A stretch of 64,000 nt of DNA, taken from Nostoc commune NIES-4072. Its GTDB lineage: Bacteria > Cyanobacteriota > Cyanobacteriia > Cyanobacteriales > Nostocaceae. Every line of letters begins with the position of its first letter. Positions within the stretch are counted from its first letter, which is position 1. The notes under the pieces are model-generated. The model had not been told where the DNA came from. It did no database searches and saw only the letters and a program-made list of their open reading frames with translations. The position numbers and the translations under genes are program-made. Of this stretch, positions 15,649 through 25,531 are shown in pieces. The stretch covers positions 6,065,244 to 6,129,243 of the forward strand of contig NZ_BDUD01000001.1 of assembly GCF_003113895.1 (NCBI RefSeq), in the 5' to 3' direction.

Positions 15649-16205
15649 CACAAACCCAGGAAGTTTTAGCCCAACTTTACACCAATACCGATTTGAGAGA
15701 GCGTTTCTTTGCTAACCCAGAAACCGTTGGCGCAGAGTTGGGGCTAAGTTGCGATGAAGCACAAAAGTTAGCTCAACTTTCAGCAAAAGAGGTAAACATC
15801 TTTGCTAATTCTCTGAAGTGGAAACGGTTGGGGGAAGTACGCCAACTACTTCCACGCACTGCGCGGGCGTTGGGTAAAAATTTTACTGCCTTATTTTGGC
15901 GATATGCTCAAACTCATGTACCAAAGGGAATCAAAAAACACAAAGAAGATGCGATCGCTTTTGCTAATTTTATCTTTAAAGTTGCCCAAGAGGAAAACCT
16001 AGATCCATTTTGGATTAGTGACTTGGTACGCTACGAAAAAACATGGCTGTTGGCTTATGAACCTACTAGCCGCTTAATTGTGTGTTGGTTTGGTTATCCT
16101 GTTGGCATAGCGAGTGCAGAGGGGATGAAGCGCCAACCAACCATCGCAATTTGGTTTCGATTCTCAAAGCGATTGCAACTGCGGCATATTGTACGCTCAC
16201 TATAG
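15639..16205 (+). CDS. Partner protein of the DUF692 enzyme
   Basis: A 188-residue protein overlapping the MNIO gene by 10 bp. The N-terminal half has the text LYTNTDLRERFFANPETVGAELGL, reminiscent of partner proteins (MbnC/BufC-like) that dock precursor peptides onto MNIO enzymes; the rest is helical (WKRLGEVRQLLPRTARALG, LFWRYAQTH) with no motif I can name. By position it should be the substrate-recognition subunit that brings the Cys-rich tail to the oxidase. The family assignment rests mostly on context. Confidence 0.65.
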   Translation: MGLAQTQEVLAQLYTNTDLRERFFANPETVGAELGLSCDEAQKLAQLSAKEVNIFANSLKWKRLGEVRQLLPRTARALGKNFTALFWRYAQTHVPKGIKKHKEDAIAFANFIFKVAQEENLDPFWISDLVRYEKTWLLAYEPTSRLIVCWFGYPVGIASAEGMKRQPTIAIWFRFSKRLQLRHIVRSL

Positions 16206-16278
16206 CGTGTTAATTACCAGGTAGTTCACGGTAAAATAATCTTTCTCTGGCGATCGCTCAGGAAAGTGATAATAATCA

Positions 16279-17115
16279 ATGTCTAACTTCAACCTCATTT
16301 CCGAATATAAAAGCTTTGGTGGCAAACTCGGCTTTTATAGCCATTTCTCCTCAACCTGTAACGGTGAAATGCGCTTTGCTGTCTATCAACCACCACAAGC
16401 AAATCAAAAACCTGTGCCGATTCTCTATTTCCTCTCTGGGTTAAGTTCCACGGAAGAGAATTTTATGGTTAAGTCGGGAGTGCAGCGCTTTGCATCTGAG
16501 TACGGTTTGATATTGGTTGCACCAGATACAAGTCCGCGTAATACTGGCATTGCAGGTGAGGATGATCACTGGGACTTTGGCACAGGTGCAGGCTTTTATG
16601 TTGATGCTACAGAGGAACCGTGGCGTAAAAACTATCAAATGTATAGTTACGTCGTCGAGGAATTACCTGCTTTAATTACCGCAAATTTCCCTACGCAACC
16701 TGAAAAACAAGGTATTTTCGGTCATTCGATGGGTGGACATGGGGCGCTTGTCTGTGCAATGAGAAATCCAGAACTTTACAAATCAGTATCAGCTTTTGCA
16801 CCTATCACTGCACCTATGCGTTGTCCTTGGGGTCAAAAGGCTTTTAGTGGTTATCTTGGCAATAATCAAGAAAGCTGGCGTGCTTATGATGCTAGTGAAT
16901 TAGTCAAAAAAGTAGGATATCACAGTTCGATTCTCATTGACCAAGGCACTGCTGATAAATTTTTAGCTGAACAATTAATGCCTGAAGTGTTTGAGCAAGC
17001 TTGTGCAGATGTTAACCAGCCGCTAAAGTTGCGTTACCAAGAAGGTTATGACCACAGTTATTATTTTATTGCCAGTTTTATTGAAGATCATATCCGCCAT
17101 CATGCGTTAGCGTAG
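16279..17115 (+). CDS. S-formylglutathione hydrolase (esterase D family)
   Basis: A 278-residue serine hydrolase that splits S-formylglutathione into formate and glutathione, the last step of glutathione-dependent formaldehyde detoxification. The nucleophile is Ser150 in [12 protein letters not shown]; the acid is near [11 protein letters not shown] (about Asp221), and the His is in GYDHSYYF (about residue 257). Text such as [13 protein letters not shown] and APDTSPR is typical. No adjacent formaldehyde dehydrogenase is seen. The extreme 3' end of the gene runs into a copy of a dispersed repeat (GCGTTAGCGTAGCTTACCG). Confidence 0.92.
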   Translation: MSNFNLISEYKSFGGKLGFYSHFSSTCNGEMRFAVYQPPQANQKPVPILYFLSGLSSTEENFMVKSGVQRFASEYGLILVAPDTSPRNTGIAGEDDHWDFGTGAGFYVDATEEPWRKNYQMYSYVVEELPALITANFPTQPEKQGIFGHSMGGHGALVCAMRNPELYKSVSAFAPITAPMRCPWGQKAFSGYLGNNQESWRAYDASELVKKVGYHSSILIDQGTADKFLAEQLMPEVFEQACADVNQPLKLRYQEGYDHSYYFIASFIEDHIRHHALA

Positions 17116-17537
17116 CTTACCGTAGGTATCGCTTTATTAATTACAGCAGTTCTCATTTATTTCAACCCTATATTTCTATTTTGATTTTTGAACAAGACTA
17201 AGATAAATACGATGGTGTAAAAGTCTAACAAAAATAATGTAATATCAGGTTCTGGTGATAACTTTTAATAAAATCTATCAATGTAGCGACTGTCTTAAAA
17301 GCCAACCTTATTAGGCGATCGTTAGTGAAACGGCGATACATGACAAATATATAGGAATCCGGTTTGATTTGGAGAAAATATACGTAGGATGTGTTAGCAC
17401 AGAGAGTACGGCATCAAACTCGTGTTCATAGTGCGTTACGAACTCCGTTCTAACACACTCTACAATACTTAATTTCGTTCAAAAATCAAATAGTAATCCT
17501 ATATAATTGGTTAAACTTTGTTCTTGAGCAAACAAAT
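17116..17537. other. Intergenic region with a 150-bp MITE
   Basis: A 422-bp gap without a gene. It carries the tail of a dispersed repeat at 17116-17135 and the TA-flanked palindromic element at 17352-17501. The promoter of the glycosyltransferase gene would have to lie inside or just after that element. Confidence 0.6.
17352..17501. mobile_element. MITE-like palindromic element, about 150 bp, copy 1
   Basis: The ends TAGGAATCCGGTTTGATTT and (reverse complement of the right end) TAGGATTACTATTTGATTT are imperfect inverted repeats, and an inner pair GTAGGATGTGTTAG / GTAGAGTGTGTTAG follows. It is flanked by TA dinucleotides. A nearly identical copy lies at 39718-39866; by eye the copies differ at about ten positions. 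A palindrome with TA target is typical of IS630/Tc1-type MITEs. Confidence 0.85.
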
Positions 17538-19988
17538 ATGAGTGATTTTGACCATTCTCAACATCGAAAAGATTATATCATCCTTTTAATAATTTGGCTG
17601 ATAGCACTAGCTATAGATAGAGTTTGGTTTTTCTTAGATGACTCGATTCCAGCCTACGATCAAAGCGCACATTTAGCTACAGCATTACATCATTATAGAA
17701 TTTTTCAAAACTTCAATATCTTCTCAGGAGATTGGTGGTTATCTCTGTGGCAATTAACTCCAAGTTATCGCGCTCCTTTTGTATATATTTGCACTGTCCC
17801 ATTTTTGATGTTGTTTGGACGTGGATATGACCAAGCAAGTTTGGTCAACTTGTTGTATACTGCGATGATTATAGTTTCAGTATATTATTTAGGTAATTTT
17901 TTATTTAATAACCGAAAAACTAGCATAACTGCCAGTATCTTTTGTGTGTTATTTCCTATTTTAGGAGTTATTCGGACAGATTATTTAATAGATTATGGTT
18001 TGACAGCAATTATTACAGTAACTTTTACAGTTTTGACGATTTGGAAAAATAGTTATATTGGGTTTTTATCATGGGGGTTAACTATTCTATTGGGCGTTGG
18101 AATAGGTTTAATCTTGTTAGCTAAACCTACAGGTTTTATTTTTATTTTAGTTCCTAGTATTTGGGCATTAATTAGTTTTATTAGAAAACGCAGATTTATT
18201 AAGCTAATTCAAGCTTGCTTATCTTTGATAATAGCTTGGTTAATTTGTAGTTTTTGGTATGGGTTAAATTGGTTAACAATTATTACATCGGCATTAAACG
18301 CTAACCAAGTTGGAAAAAGAGAGGGTGATCCTTCTCCCATAACTATTGCTGGATGGCTATACTATCCACAAATGATCCCAGAAACCGTTGGTTTACCAAT
18401 ATTATGTGTGAGTATTGGCATTTTATTGGTTTATCTGATTAAATATAAATTTACTACTAACTTAATTTCAGCAAATCTCCATAAATCGGCTCGAATTTGG
18501 TTATTAGTTACCTTAGTAAGTAGCTATATAATTTGTTCTTTAGGCACAAATAAAGACATTAGATTTATTCTGCCATGTTTTCCGATAATTAGTTTAATAT
18601 TGGCGGATTTATTCAATTTAATTGAAAATATATATTTTGATAGACTGAGATTAGCCACTTTAGTATTAAGTTGCATAGTTTTACTAAATAATTTGTTTCC
18701 ATTACCCCTAATTCAAGCATGGGGTGGTAGACATTTACCTAATAATGATGCTAAAGAATATCCTCTGGACAAACTGATACACAAAATTACCGAAACCAAT
18801 TTATATTTAAGGTCGAATTTAGGGGTAATTCCTGTTTCTACACCGCAGATAAATGAGTATACTTTAAATTATTTTGGGGCATTAGCAGATTTTCGCGTAT
18901 CCGGCAGAAAATTAACAACCAAATTATCTCAGGTAGAGCAAGATTTACAATATTTTTGTTGGTATATTACTAGAGATAATGAACCATATAACCCTGGAGA
19001 AAGTGGAGAGACTAAACGGAAATTAAAATCTTTAGTCGAATCTTCTACTGATTTAAAATTACAGGGCAATTGGATATTACCTCATGGAGATAAAATGCGA
19101 TTATATGGTTGCAAAAATCCTCCTGTAATTGTTGAAAAAATAAATAATAGCAAGTCTGTAATTAGTCTAGAAAAAATAGCGATTTCTCAACAATTAGTTT
19201 TAGATAAAAACAACCCTGTAAATTATGAAATAACAGGTTCATGGGATGATTTGCAGAATGGTATCTTACTGTTAAGATGGCAAAATGTCCAATCATCTTG
19301 GTATCACGATCATGGCATTGGCTTGGGTAATTTATACTGTGGCATCAAATGTCATCCTGAAGGAACTTTCCGGGTGAAAGAAGCCTTAGCTACATTTATT
19401 CCTAAAACACTACCACTAGGTAAATATCAGCTATCAGCACTATATTTAGATAGAAGAAACAACAAAACCACATCTTTAAATATTCCAGATATTACTGTAG
19501 ATGTGACAAATGTCGGAACAGTAGAAAAATCGCCAGCTTTAGATTTAGTTAACCGAACTTCACAGCTAGCCCAAGAGTTACAACAGGGTAAAATAAATAA
19601 TATATTTGTGCAAGTAGCTCATTTCAATCAATACGATCCTACTCAAGATTATTTAAAACAAATTGATTTCGTAGCTAATTATTATCTGCAAACAGAGCCA
19701 AATAACTTAAATTGGCGTTACACCTTAGTATTATCACAACTTTTACAGCGCCAAGTCCCAGAATTAATCCAAAATTTGAAAGAATTAACTAAATATGATG
19801 CTCAAAATCCTTATACATGGATTTATTTAGCTTTTGTTTATTTATATAATTTTCAACCTGTACAAGCTGAACAAAATTTAGCGATCGCAGAGCAACTAAA
19901 ACCAGATATACCAGAATTAAAAACTTTAAAAAGTGTAACAAATATTATGAAATTTTTGCCACTACAATGGTTTGCTACCAAGGAATAG
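17538..19988 (+). CDS. GT39-like membrane glycosyltransferase with C-terminal TPR-like region
   Basis: An 816-residue protein with about ten to twelve hydrophobic helices in residues 14-400, and the first-loop acidic motif (DDSIPAYDQSAH) seen in GT39/ArnT/PMT-type transferases that use polyprenyl-phosphate sugars. The text GVIRTDYLIDYGL and LGTNKDIRFILPCFPII supports the glycosyltransferase_39/DUF2029 group. The C-terminal 400 residues form a soluble beta-rich domain and then a helical TPR-like segment (about 720-805). It probably transfers a sugar to a lipid or exported polymer; the substrate is unknown. No sugar-pathway neighbours are present. Confidence 0.78.
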   Translation: MSDFDHSQHRKDYIILLIIWLIALAIDRVWFFLDDSIPAYDQSAHLATALHHYRIFQNFNIFSGDWWLSLWQLTPSYRAPFVYICTVPFLMLFGRGYDQASLVNLLYTAMIIVSVYYLGNFLFNNRKTSITASIFCVLFPILGVIRTDYLIDYGLTAIITVTFTVLTIWKNSYIGFLSWGLTILLGVGIGLILLAKPTGFIFILVPSIWALISFIRKRRFIKLIQACLSLIIAWLICSFWYGLNWLTIITSALNANQVGKREGDPSPITIAGWLYYPQMIPETVGLPILCVSIGILLVYLIKYKFTTNLISANLHKSARIWLLVTLVSSYIICSLGTNKDIRFILPCFPIISLILADLFNLIENIYFDRLRLATLVLSCIVLLNNLFPLPLIQAWGGRHLPNNDAKEYPLDKLIHKITETNLYLRSNLGVIPVSTPQINEYTLNYFGALADFRVSGRKLTTKLSQVEQDLQYFCWYITRDNEPYNPGESGETKRKLKSLVESSTDLKLQGNWILPHGDKMRLYGCKNPPVIVEKINNSKSVISLEKIAISQQLVLDKNNPVNYEITGSWDDLQNGILLLRWQNVQSSWYHDHGIGLGNLYCGIKCHPEGTFRVKEALATFIPKTLPLGKYQLSALYLDRRNNKTTSLNIPDITVDVTNVGTVEKSPALDLVNRTSQLAQELQQGKINNIFVQVAHFNQYDPTQDYLKQIDFVANYYLQTEPNNLNWRYTLVLSQLLQRQVPELIQNLKELTKYDAQNPYTWIYLAFVYLYNFQPVQAEQNLAIAEQLKPDIPELKTLKSVTNIMKFLPLQWFATKE

Positions 19989-20100
19989 GAGGAAAAAGTG
20001 CAGATATTAGCATATTTTGCTACTTTATCACCCACAGACTGGTATCGCCTTCATACCGTCCTAGAAGCGATAAGATGAAAAATAAATTCATACTGTGTTT

Positions 20101-20898
20101 ATGGCAACCCAACTCAGTGAAGCCAAATCCCAAACTGAACTGGTAATCTCTTGGGAAGCCTTACCCAAGGATTTTAAACTAGAGGATGAACCAGTGGAGA
20201 ATACAGGTCAGCCACTTTTGGCTGGTGCTTTGCGTGAAAGCTTAGAAATCAGTGGATTCATCCAACCCCAAATGTTGATAGCTTCTAACTTTGGTCTTTG
20301 TGCGACAGTCAACGGGCAATTTATTGCCAAAGCACCTGACTGGGTTTATGTACCATTAGTGAATCAAGTTGTGGGTAATCGCAAAAGTTATACACCCAAT
20401 TTAGAAGGAGATATCCCAGCGATCGCCATCGAATTTCTATCGGATACTGAGGGTGGAGAATATTCGGTAAAGCGAAGTTATCCACCAGGCAAATGGTTTT
20501 TCTATGAGCAAATTTTGCAGATTCCCATTTACATAATTTTTGAACCAGATGGCGGTTTATTGGAATATTATCAACTGGAAAATAAACGTTATGAGTTAAA
20601 GCAACCTGACGAAAATGGCCGTCATTGGATTGATGTAATGGGCTTATTTTTGGGAACTTGGCAAGGAACAAAAGAAGCTCACACTGGTTATTGGTTGCGC
20701 TGGTGGGATCAAGCTGGTAATCTATTACCGTGGGCTGTAGAACAGATTGAACAAGAACGCCAACGCGCCGAACAAGAACGTCAACGTGCTGAACAAGAAC
20801 ACCAACGCGCCGAACAAGAACGCCAGCAAAAAGAACGACTGATTGCTTATTTGCAATCTCAGGGTATTGACCCGAATAATTTGCCTCCGTTGGAGTAG
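20101..20898 (+). CDS. Uma2-family protein with coiled-coil tail (1)
   Basis: A 265-residue member of the Uma2 (DUF820) family, a PD-(D/E)XK-nuclease-like fold expanded in cyanobacteria, of unknown role. Core text: KAPDWVYVP, IAIEFLSDTEGGEYS and PPGKWFFYEQILQIP. The C-terminal 45 residues are a charged coiled coil made of ERQRAEQ repeats. An in-frame GTG lies two codons upstream, but the ATG at 20101 is more likely. It is closely similar to the gene at 29632-30402, indicating paralogues. Its end is followed by a hairpin. Confidence 0.85.
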   Translation: MATQLSEAKSQTELVISWEALPKDFKLEDEPVENTGQPLLAGALRESLEISGFIQPQMLIASNFGLCATVNGQFIAKAPDWVYVPLVNQVVGNRKSYTPNLEGDIPAIAIEFLSDTEGGEYSVKRSYPPGKWFFYEQILQIPIYIIFEPDGGLLEYYQLENKRYELKQPDENGRHWIDVMGLFLGTWQGTKEAHTGYWLRWWDQAGNLLPWAVEQIEQERQRAEQERQRAEQEHQRAEQERQQKERLIAYLQSQGIDPNNLPPLE

Positions 20899-20910
20899 AA
20901 ACTAAAAACC

Positions 20911-20950
20911 ACCTTTTTGTAGGGATAATTAATCAATTGCCCCTACAAAA
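20911..20950. terminator. Hairpin between convergent Uma2 and SLH genes
   Basis: TTTTTGTAGGG pairs with CCCCTACAAAA across an AT-rich loop, flanked by T and A runs on both strands. This suits a bidirectional terminator for the two convergent genes. Confidence 0.7.
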
Positions 20951-20985
20951 CTCATGCAATTTTGCAAAATAAATTAGTTTACCAA

Positions 20986-22626
20986 TTAAGCAACAATATA
21001 AGGCGAGTCAATCGCAGCTACACGGCCAGCGTCTACCAAAGCTTGGTATACCATCACCGTCACCTCAGCGCGTGTAGCATCGCGGGTAGGATTGAGTTGT
21101 TTGACGTTCGGGTGATTGACGATAATCCCCTTGTCTATAGCTTTTACTACCTCATCCTTAGCATATTCAGGAATCTTTGCTTGGTCATCAAAAGTTTTGG
21201 TAACGGTTGTACTATCAGCAGATAACCCCAATCCATTCACCAAGGAAACAATTACTTGCACGCGCTGGATATTTTTGTTGGGGGCAAAGGTATTGTCAGG
21301 AAAACCAGAGAGAAATGAACCTTGATATGCCTGCTGAATTACTTTCGATGCCCAGAAGTCTGCTGGTACATCTTTGAATTTAATCGCGGGGCGGCTTGGG
21401 GGTGGATTGAAAGCTTTTACCAGTAATGCTGCATATTGTGCCCGTGTCATCGTAGCATCTGGTTTAAATGTGCGATCTGGAAAACCATTAACTATCCCTA
21501 ACTTGACTAATTCCCGAATAAAGCCACCTGCCCAATGATTTTTAATATCGGTTAATTCTATAGTAGGCGTGGGAGTTGGTGTCGGAGTGGGAGTGGGAGT
21601 TGGTGTTGGGGTAGGAGTTGGTATTGGAATGGGAATGGGAGTGGGAGTAGGTGTTGGCGTTGGTGTTGGTGTCGGTGTCGGTGTCGGTGTCGGTGTTGGT
21701 GTTGGTGTTGGAGTGGGAATGGGAGTGGGAGTAGGTGTTGGTGTGGGCGTCGGAACCGAATTATCTGCAAACTCTACGTTTCCTGTGACTTTAGACGTAT
21801 CTATTTTATTTCCCACAGAAACCAGCTTGTTGGAACTGGCATTTTGCAAATTAAATTTACCGTTATTGCGTAAAGTATTGCCTCCTAAGTTATTGGTACT
21901 GCCGATATCTGGTAAGGCAGTTCCGATTACTGTGATACCATCGTCAGTGTTATTTTCGCAGACATTGTTACGCAATACAGGACGAGCGCTGCCAGAGATG
22001 ACAATTCCAGAACGGTTTTCGTAAGTTTTGTTATCTCGAAGGGTGGGTGATGCAGTATCACTAATGGCAATGCCAAAACCTGTTTTTAAGCAGGTATTAT
22101 CTTGAATTTGACCTTTGGAATTTTTAGCGATCGCAATTCCATTGGCTGCATTCTCACTGAACACATTACCTAGAATAACTGGATTAGCCTCACCTGTAGT
22201 AAATACTCCTTCCCGTTTACAGTTGGTGAAGGTGTTATTGGCAACAGTAGGGGCAGTTGATTCAATCCAGACACCACTACCACGGCTAGCTAAATTTGTT
22301 ACAGTCACTCCCCGCAGTTCGGCTTTATCGAGTAGTACAAATGTGACATTCTGAGCAGCAAAAGTACGGCTCAAATAGCTACCACTCCCTTCAATTAAAA
22401 TACCATTGCCTTTATTGGTTTCATTACCCACCACTGTCACCCCAGATGGAACCGTTAGCGGAAAGGCTTCACCGCTAGCAGTATTGTAATTACCTTCTGC
22501 TAGTTGAATCTTGGTGTTATCTGTAGATACTTTAAGGGCTTGCGTAATAGTTTTGAATGGGGCTTGTTGGCTACCAAGGTTAGTATCTTTGCCGGATACT
22601 GGATTTACATAAAAATTCTGAGCCAT
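20986..22626 (-). CDS. Beta-helix (DUF1565) surface protein with PT linker and three SLH domains
   Basis: A 546-residue protein in three parts. Residues 1-290 form a right-handed parallel beta-helix ([20 protein letters not shown] start, then NNxFxxN-type turns as in DUF1565/pectate-lyase-like proteins). Residues about 295-360 are an almost pure Pro-Thr spacer. Residues about 360-546 are three S-layer homology domains ([50 protein letters not shown]), which anchor proteins to peptidoglycan-linked polymers. No N-terminal signal peptide is visible (it starts MAQNFYVNP), odd for an SLH protein. The PT linker is encoded by hexamer repeats, so its length may vary between strains. Confidence 0.85.
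   Translation of the reverse strand: MAQNFYVNPVSGKDTNLGSQQAPFKTITQALKVSTDNTKIQLAEGNYNTASGEAFPLTVPSGVTVVGNETNKGNGILIEGSGSYLSRTFAAQNVTFVLLDKAELRGVTVTNLASRGSGVWIESTAPTVANNTFTNCKREGVFTTGEANPVILGNVFSENAANGIAIAKNSKGQIQDNTCLKTGFGIAISDTASPTLRDNKTYENRSGIVISGSARPVLRNNVCENNTDDGITVIGTALPDIGSTNNLGGNTLRNNGKFNLQNASSNKLVSVGNKIDTSKVTGNVEFADNSVPTPTPTPTPTPIPTPTPTPTPTPTPTPTPTPTPTPTPTPIPIPIPTPTPTPTPTPTPTPTPTPTIELTDIKNHWAGGFIRELVKLGIVNGFPDRTFKPDATMTRAQYAALLVKAFNPPPSRPAIKFKDVPADFWASKVIQQAYQGSFLSGFPDNTFAPNKNIQRVQVIVSLVNGLGLSADSTTVTKTFDDQAKIPEYAKDEVVKAIDKGIIVNHPNVKQLNPTRDATRAEVTVMVYQALVDAGRVAAIDSPYIVA
21563..21758. repeat. Hexanucleotide-like GGTGTC/GGAGTG repeat coding the Pro-Thr linker
   Basis: A low-complexity array of GGTGTN and GGAGTG hexamers on the plus strand encodes PTPT on the minus strand with occasional Ile. 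The unit is a multiple of three, so slippage would change linker length without breaking the frame. Confidence 0.85.
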
Positions 22627-22875
22627 ATTATACTTCCAAAAAATACATAGCTATCTTAGCGCTAACCATGAAAGGTTAAAATAATTCGTAGTAAAGAATT
22701 CTTCACTACGAATTACGAATTACGAATTAGTAATTAGTTAACGAACTTTGGGGGTTTAAGTCCCCAGCAAGATAGGCAGCACGTTTTGTGTCGGGGTCTA
22801 AATCCCCGTCACAAAACGTAATTGCGAATTGCGAATTGCGAATTGCGAATTGCGAATTGCGAATTGCGAATTGGT
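22627..22875. other. Spacer upstream of SLH gene with repeats
   Basis: It holds ATTCGTAAT-type palindromes (22680-22735), a dispersed stem GGGGTCTAAATCCCC (22794-22808) and the heptamer array. The phosphoketolase stop codon directly follows the heptamers. Confidence 0.6.
22820..22874. repeat. Heptamer array (AATTGCG), about eight copies
   Basis: Continuous 7-bp tandem repeats, the same unit as at 5798-5830. They end within a few bases of the phosphoketolase stop codon (22876-22878), so the transcript 3' end is made of repeats. Confidence 0.9.
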
Positions 22876-25257
22876 TTAATAGGGCCACTTCCAGTCACGA
22901 ATTTCTGGCATATCGTCGCCATACTTCTCAATGTAATGTTTGTGTTCGATCAGCTTATCTTGCAACTGCTGTTTGACATAAGCTGCCCTATATCCTAGTT
23001 TTGGTACGCGATCAATTACGTCCATCACTAAATGGAAGCGATCAAGTTCGTTAAGCACAACCATATCAAAGGGAGTGGTGGTGGTTCCTTCTTCCTTGTA
23101 GCCACGCACATGCAACTGATCGTGATTGGTATGGCGATAGGTTAAGCGATGAATCAGCCAAGGATAGCCATGAAATGCAAAGATAATGTGTTTATCAGTG
23201 GTGAAAATCGTGTCAAAGTCTTTTTCACTCAAACCGTGGGGGTGTTCGCTTTTTGGCTGTAGTGTCATCAAATCGACTACGTTTACTACCCGCACCTTTA
23301 ACTCAGGAAAGTGCTGACGCAGAATGTCCACAGCCGCTAAAGTTTCTAAGGTGGGAATATCCCCAGCACAAGCCATCACTACATCTGGTTCACCGTCTTG
23401 GTCGTTACTTGCCCATTCCCAAATACCGATGCCTTTGGTGCAATGCTTGATAGCAGCATCCATATTTAGGTATTGCAATGCTGGTTGCTTTCCGGCAACG
23501 ATAACGTTGACATAGTTGCGGCTTCTTAAACAATGGTCAGTTACTGATAGCAAAGTATTGGCATCGGGGGGTAAATATACACGAACGATCTCTGCTTTTT
23601 TATTAACTACATGGTCAATAAAACCAGGGTCTTGGTGGGAGAAACCGTTGTGGTCTTGCCGCCAAACATGGGAGGTGAGTAGATAATTGAGGGAAGCAAT
23701 TGGTTTACGCCAGGGAATATCTCTAGTCGTTTTCAGCCATTTGGCGTGCTGATTGAACATTGAGTCAATGATGTGAATAAACGCCTCATAGCAAGAGAAA
23801 AACCCGTGGCGTCCTGTGAGGAGGTAGCCTTCTAACCATCCTTGACAATTAGTTTCGCTGAGAATTTCCATCACCCGACCATCGGGGGAAAGGTGGTCAT
23901 CTTCCGGGAGAATCTGGGCAGCCCAATCCCGGTCTGTAACTTCTAGCACAGCGCCTAAGCGATTTGATACCGTTTCATCAGGGCCAACGATGCGGAAATT
24001 GCGGCTTTCTTGGTTAAGTTGCATGATATCCCGCAGGAAAATTCCGGCAACTTGGGTAGCTTCAGCGATCGCTTGCCCTGGTTTGAGAACATCTACAGCA
24101 TACTTTTGAAAGTCGGGCATCTTCAGGTCGCAAAGCAAAAGACCGCCGTTAGCGTGGGGATTGTCACCCATGCGCCGATGCCCTTTGGGAGCTAGTTCTG
24201 CTAATTCGGGAATTAGTGTACCGTTAGCGTCGAAGAGTTCTTCTGGGTTGTAACTCTTCATCCAATCTTCTAGTAGTTTCAGATGTTCTGGCTGTTTAGC
24301 TATGTTGCTCAAGGGAACTTGGTGCGATCGCCAAAAACCTTCAGTTTTTTTCCCATCAACTTCCTTGGGCCCTGTCCAACCTTTAGGGGTTTTCAAGACA
24401 ATCATTGGCCACTGGGGACGTTTGGTGAAACCGTGTACGCGGGCTTCTCTTTGGATACTTTGAATTTCGGCGATCGCTATATCTAAAGTCGCCGCCATCT
24501 GCTGGTGGACATCTGCGGGATCGTCGCCTTCGACAAAATAGGGCTTGTAGCCGTAGCCGACAAATAAGCTTTCTAATTCCTCATGGCTAATCCGTGCCAG
24601 TACTGTTGGGTTAGCAATTTTATACCCATTCAAGTGGAGGATCGGCAGTACAGCCCCATCATGCACAGGGTTAAGAAACTTGTTGGAATGCCAGCTAGTT
24701 GCTAAAGCACCTGTCTCAGCTTCACCGTCACCGACAACAGCAGCAACAATTAAGTCAGGGTTATCAAAGGCAGCACCGAAAGCATGGACGAGGGCATAAC
24801 CTAGTTCCCCCCCTTCATGGATGGAACCAGGAGTTTCCGGTGCAACGTGGCTGGGAATCCCACCAGGAAAAGAGAATTGTTTGAAGAGTTTTTGGATTCC
24901 TTCAGCATCCTGGGAGATGTTGTGATAATACTTAGTGTAAGTGCCTTCCAGATAGGTGTTGGCTACCAGTCCAGGGCCTCCATGACCAGGGCCAGCAATA
25001 TAGATCGTGTTTAGGTCATATTTTTTGATGACCCGATTCAGGTGAGCATAGATTAAGTTAAGCCCTGGTGTTGTTCCCCAGTGACCCAAAAGCCTGGGTT
25101 TGACATGTTCCAGCTTTAGCGGTTCTCTCAGTAGCGGATTGTCGAGTAGATATATCTGCCCAACCGAAAGATAGTTCGCTGCACGCCAGTAGGCGTTGAT
25201 CTTACGTAATTCTTCTTTTGTTAAAGGCTTTGTTTGTGGAGTTGTTGCTAATGTCAT
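22876..25257 (-). CDS. xfp: Xylulose-5-phosphate/fructose-6-phosphate phosphoketolase
   Basis: A 793-residue thiamine-diphosphate enzyme that cleaves xylulose-5-P (or fructose-6-P) with phosphate to acetyl-P and glyceraldehyde-3-P (or erythrose-4-P). The sequence shows [42 protein letters not shown], the TPP motif [10 protein letters not shown] and the C-terminal [20 protein letters not shown] end. I choose ATG 25257: GGAG lies 8 bases upstream, while the open frame from 25266 begins with GTG. It acts in cytosolic carbon flow to acetyl-CoA in the dark or under high carbon. The length is standard. Confidence 0.96.
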   Translation of the reverse strand: MTLATTPQTKPLTKEELRKINAYWRAANYLSVGQIYLLDNPLLREPLKLEHVKPRLLGHWGTTPGLNLIYAHLNRVIKKYDLNTIYIAGPGHGGPGLVANTYLEGTYTKYYHNISQDAEGIQKLFKQFSFPGGIPSHVAPETPGSIHEGGELGYALVHAFGAAFDNPDLIVAAVVGDGEAETGALATSWHSNKFLNPVHDGAVLPILHLNGYKIANPTVLARISHEELESLFVGYGYKPYFVEGDDPADVHQQMAATLDIAIAEIQSIQREARVHGFTKRPQWPMIVLKTPKGWTGPKEVDGKKTEGFWRSHQVPLSNIAKQPEHLKLLEDWMKSYNPEELFDANGTLIPELAELAPKGHRRMGDNPHANGGLLLCDLKMPDFQKYAVDVLKPGQAIAEATQVAGIFLRDIMQLNQESRNFRIVGPDETVSNRLGAVLEVTDRDWAAQILPEDDHLSPDGRVMEILSETNCQGWLEGYLLTGRHGFFSCYEAFIHIIDSMFNQHAKWLKTTRDIPWRKPIASLNYLLTSHVWRQDHNGFSHQDPGFIDHVVNKKAEIVRVYLPPDANTLLSVTDHCLRSRNYVNVIVAGKQPALQYLNMDAAIKHCTKGIGIWEWASNDQDGEPDVVMACAGDIPTLETLAAVDILRQHFPELKVRVVNVVDLMTLQPKSEHPHGLSEKDFDTIFTTDKHIIFAFHGYPWLIHRLTYRHTNHDQLHVRGYKEEGTTTTPFDMVVLNELDRFHLVMDVIDRVPKLGYRAAYVKQQLQDKLIEHKHYIEKYGDDMPEIRDWKWPY

Positions 25258-25266
25258 TATCGACAC

Positions 25267-25531
25267 TCCATTAGAGAAGGTTTTTGGCGTATCATCCAGT
25301 AAGTGATTATACTTTTTTTCAAAATAATTGCCATCTTCCCATGATCAGTTCTTCCAGCCTTTGAATTAAATTACTTGCTTCGCTTTTGAACAAAAATGGA
25401 GAGCTATGTCTAGAACGGGCTACGCTTACGCTACTAATTGATACTATCAATCAACATATTTTTCTTATAATTGCTTGGTTATAAAGTGTACTAAAATACT
25501 ATTTTTAGCATTGATAAATAATTAGGAAAAA
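25267..25531. other. Intergenic spacer with repeat text and a palindrome at its right end
   Basis: It contains the phosphoketolase promoter region, AGAACGGGCTACGCTTACGC repeat text (25410-25430), and at 25520-25543 an inverted repeat AATTAGGAA / TTCCTAATT that spans the GTG start of the next frame. No gene is seen. Confidence 0.5.

Noticed and set aside
21558..22024. Gly-Val or His-Arg repeat proteins opposite the SLH gene
   Set aside because: Shadow frames of the Pro-Thr linker.
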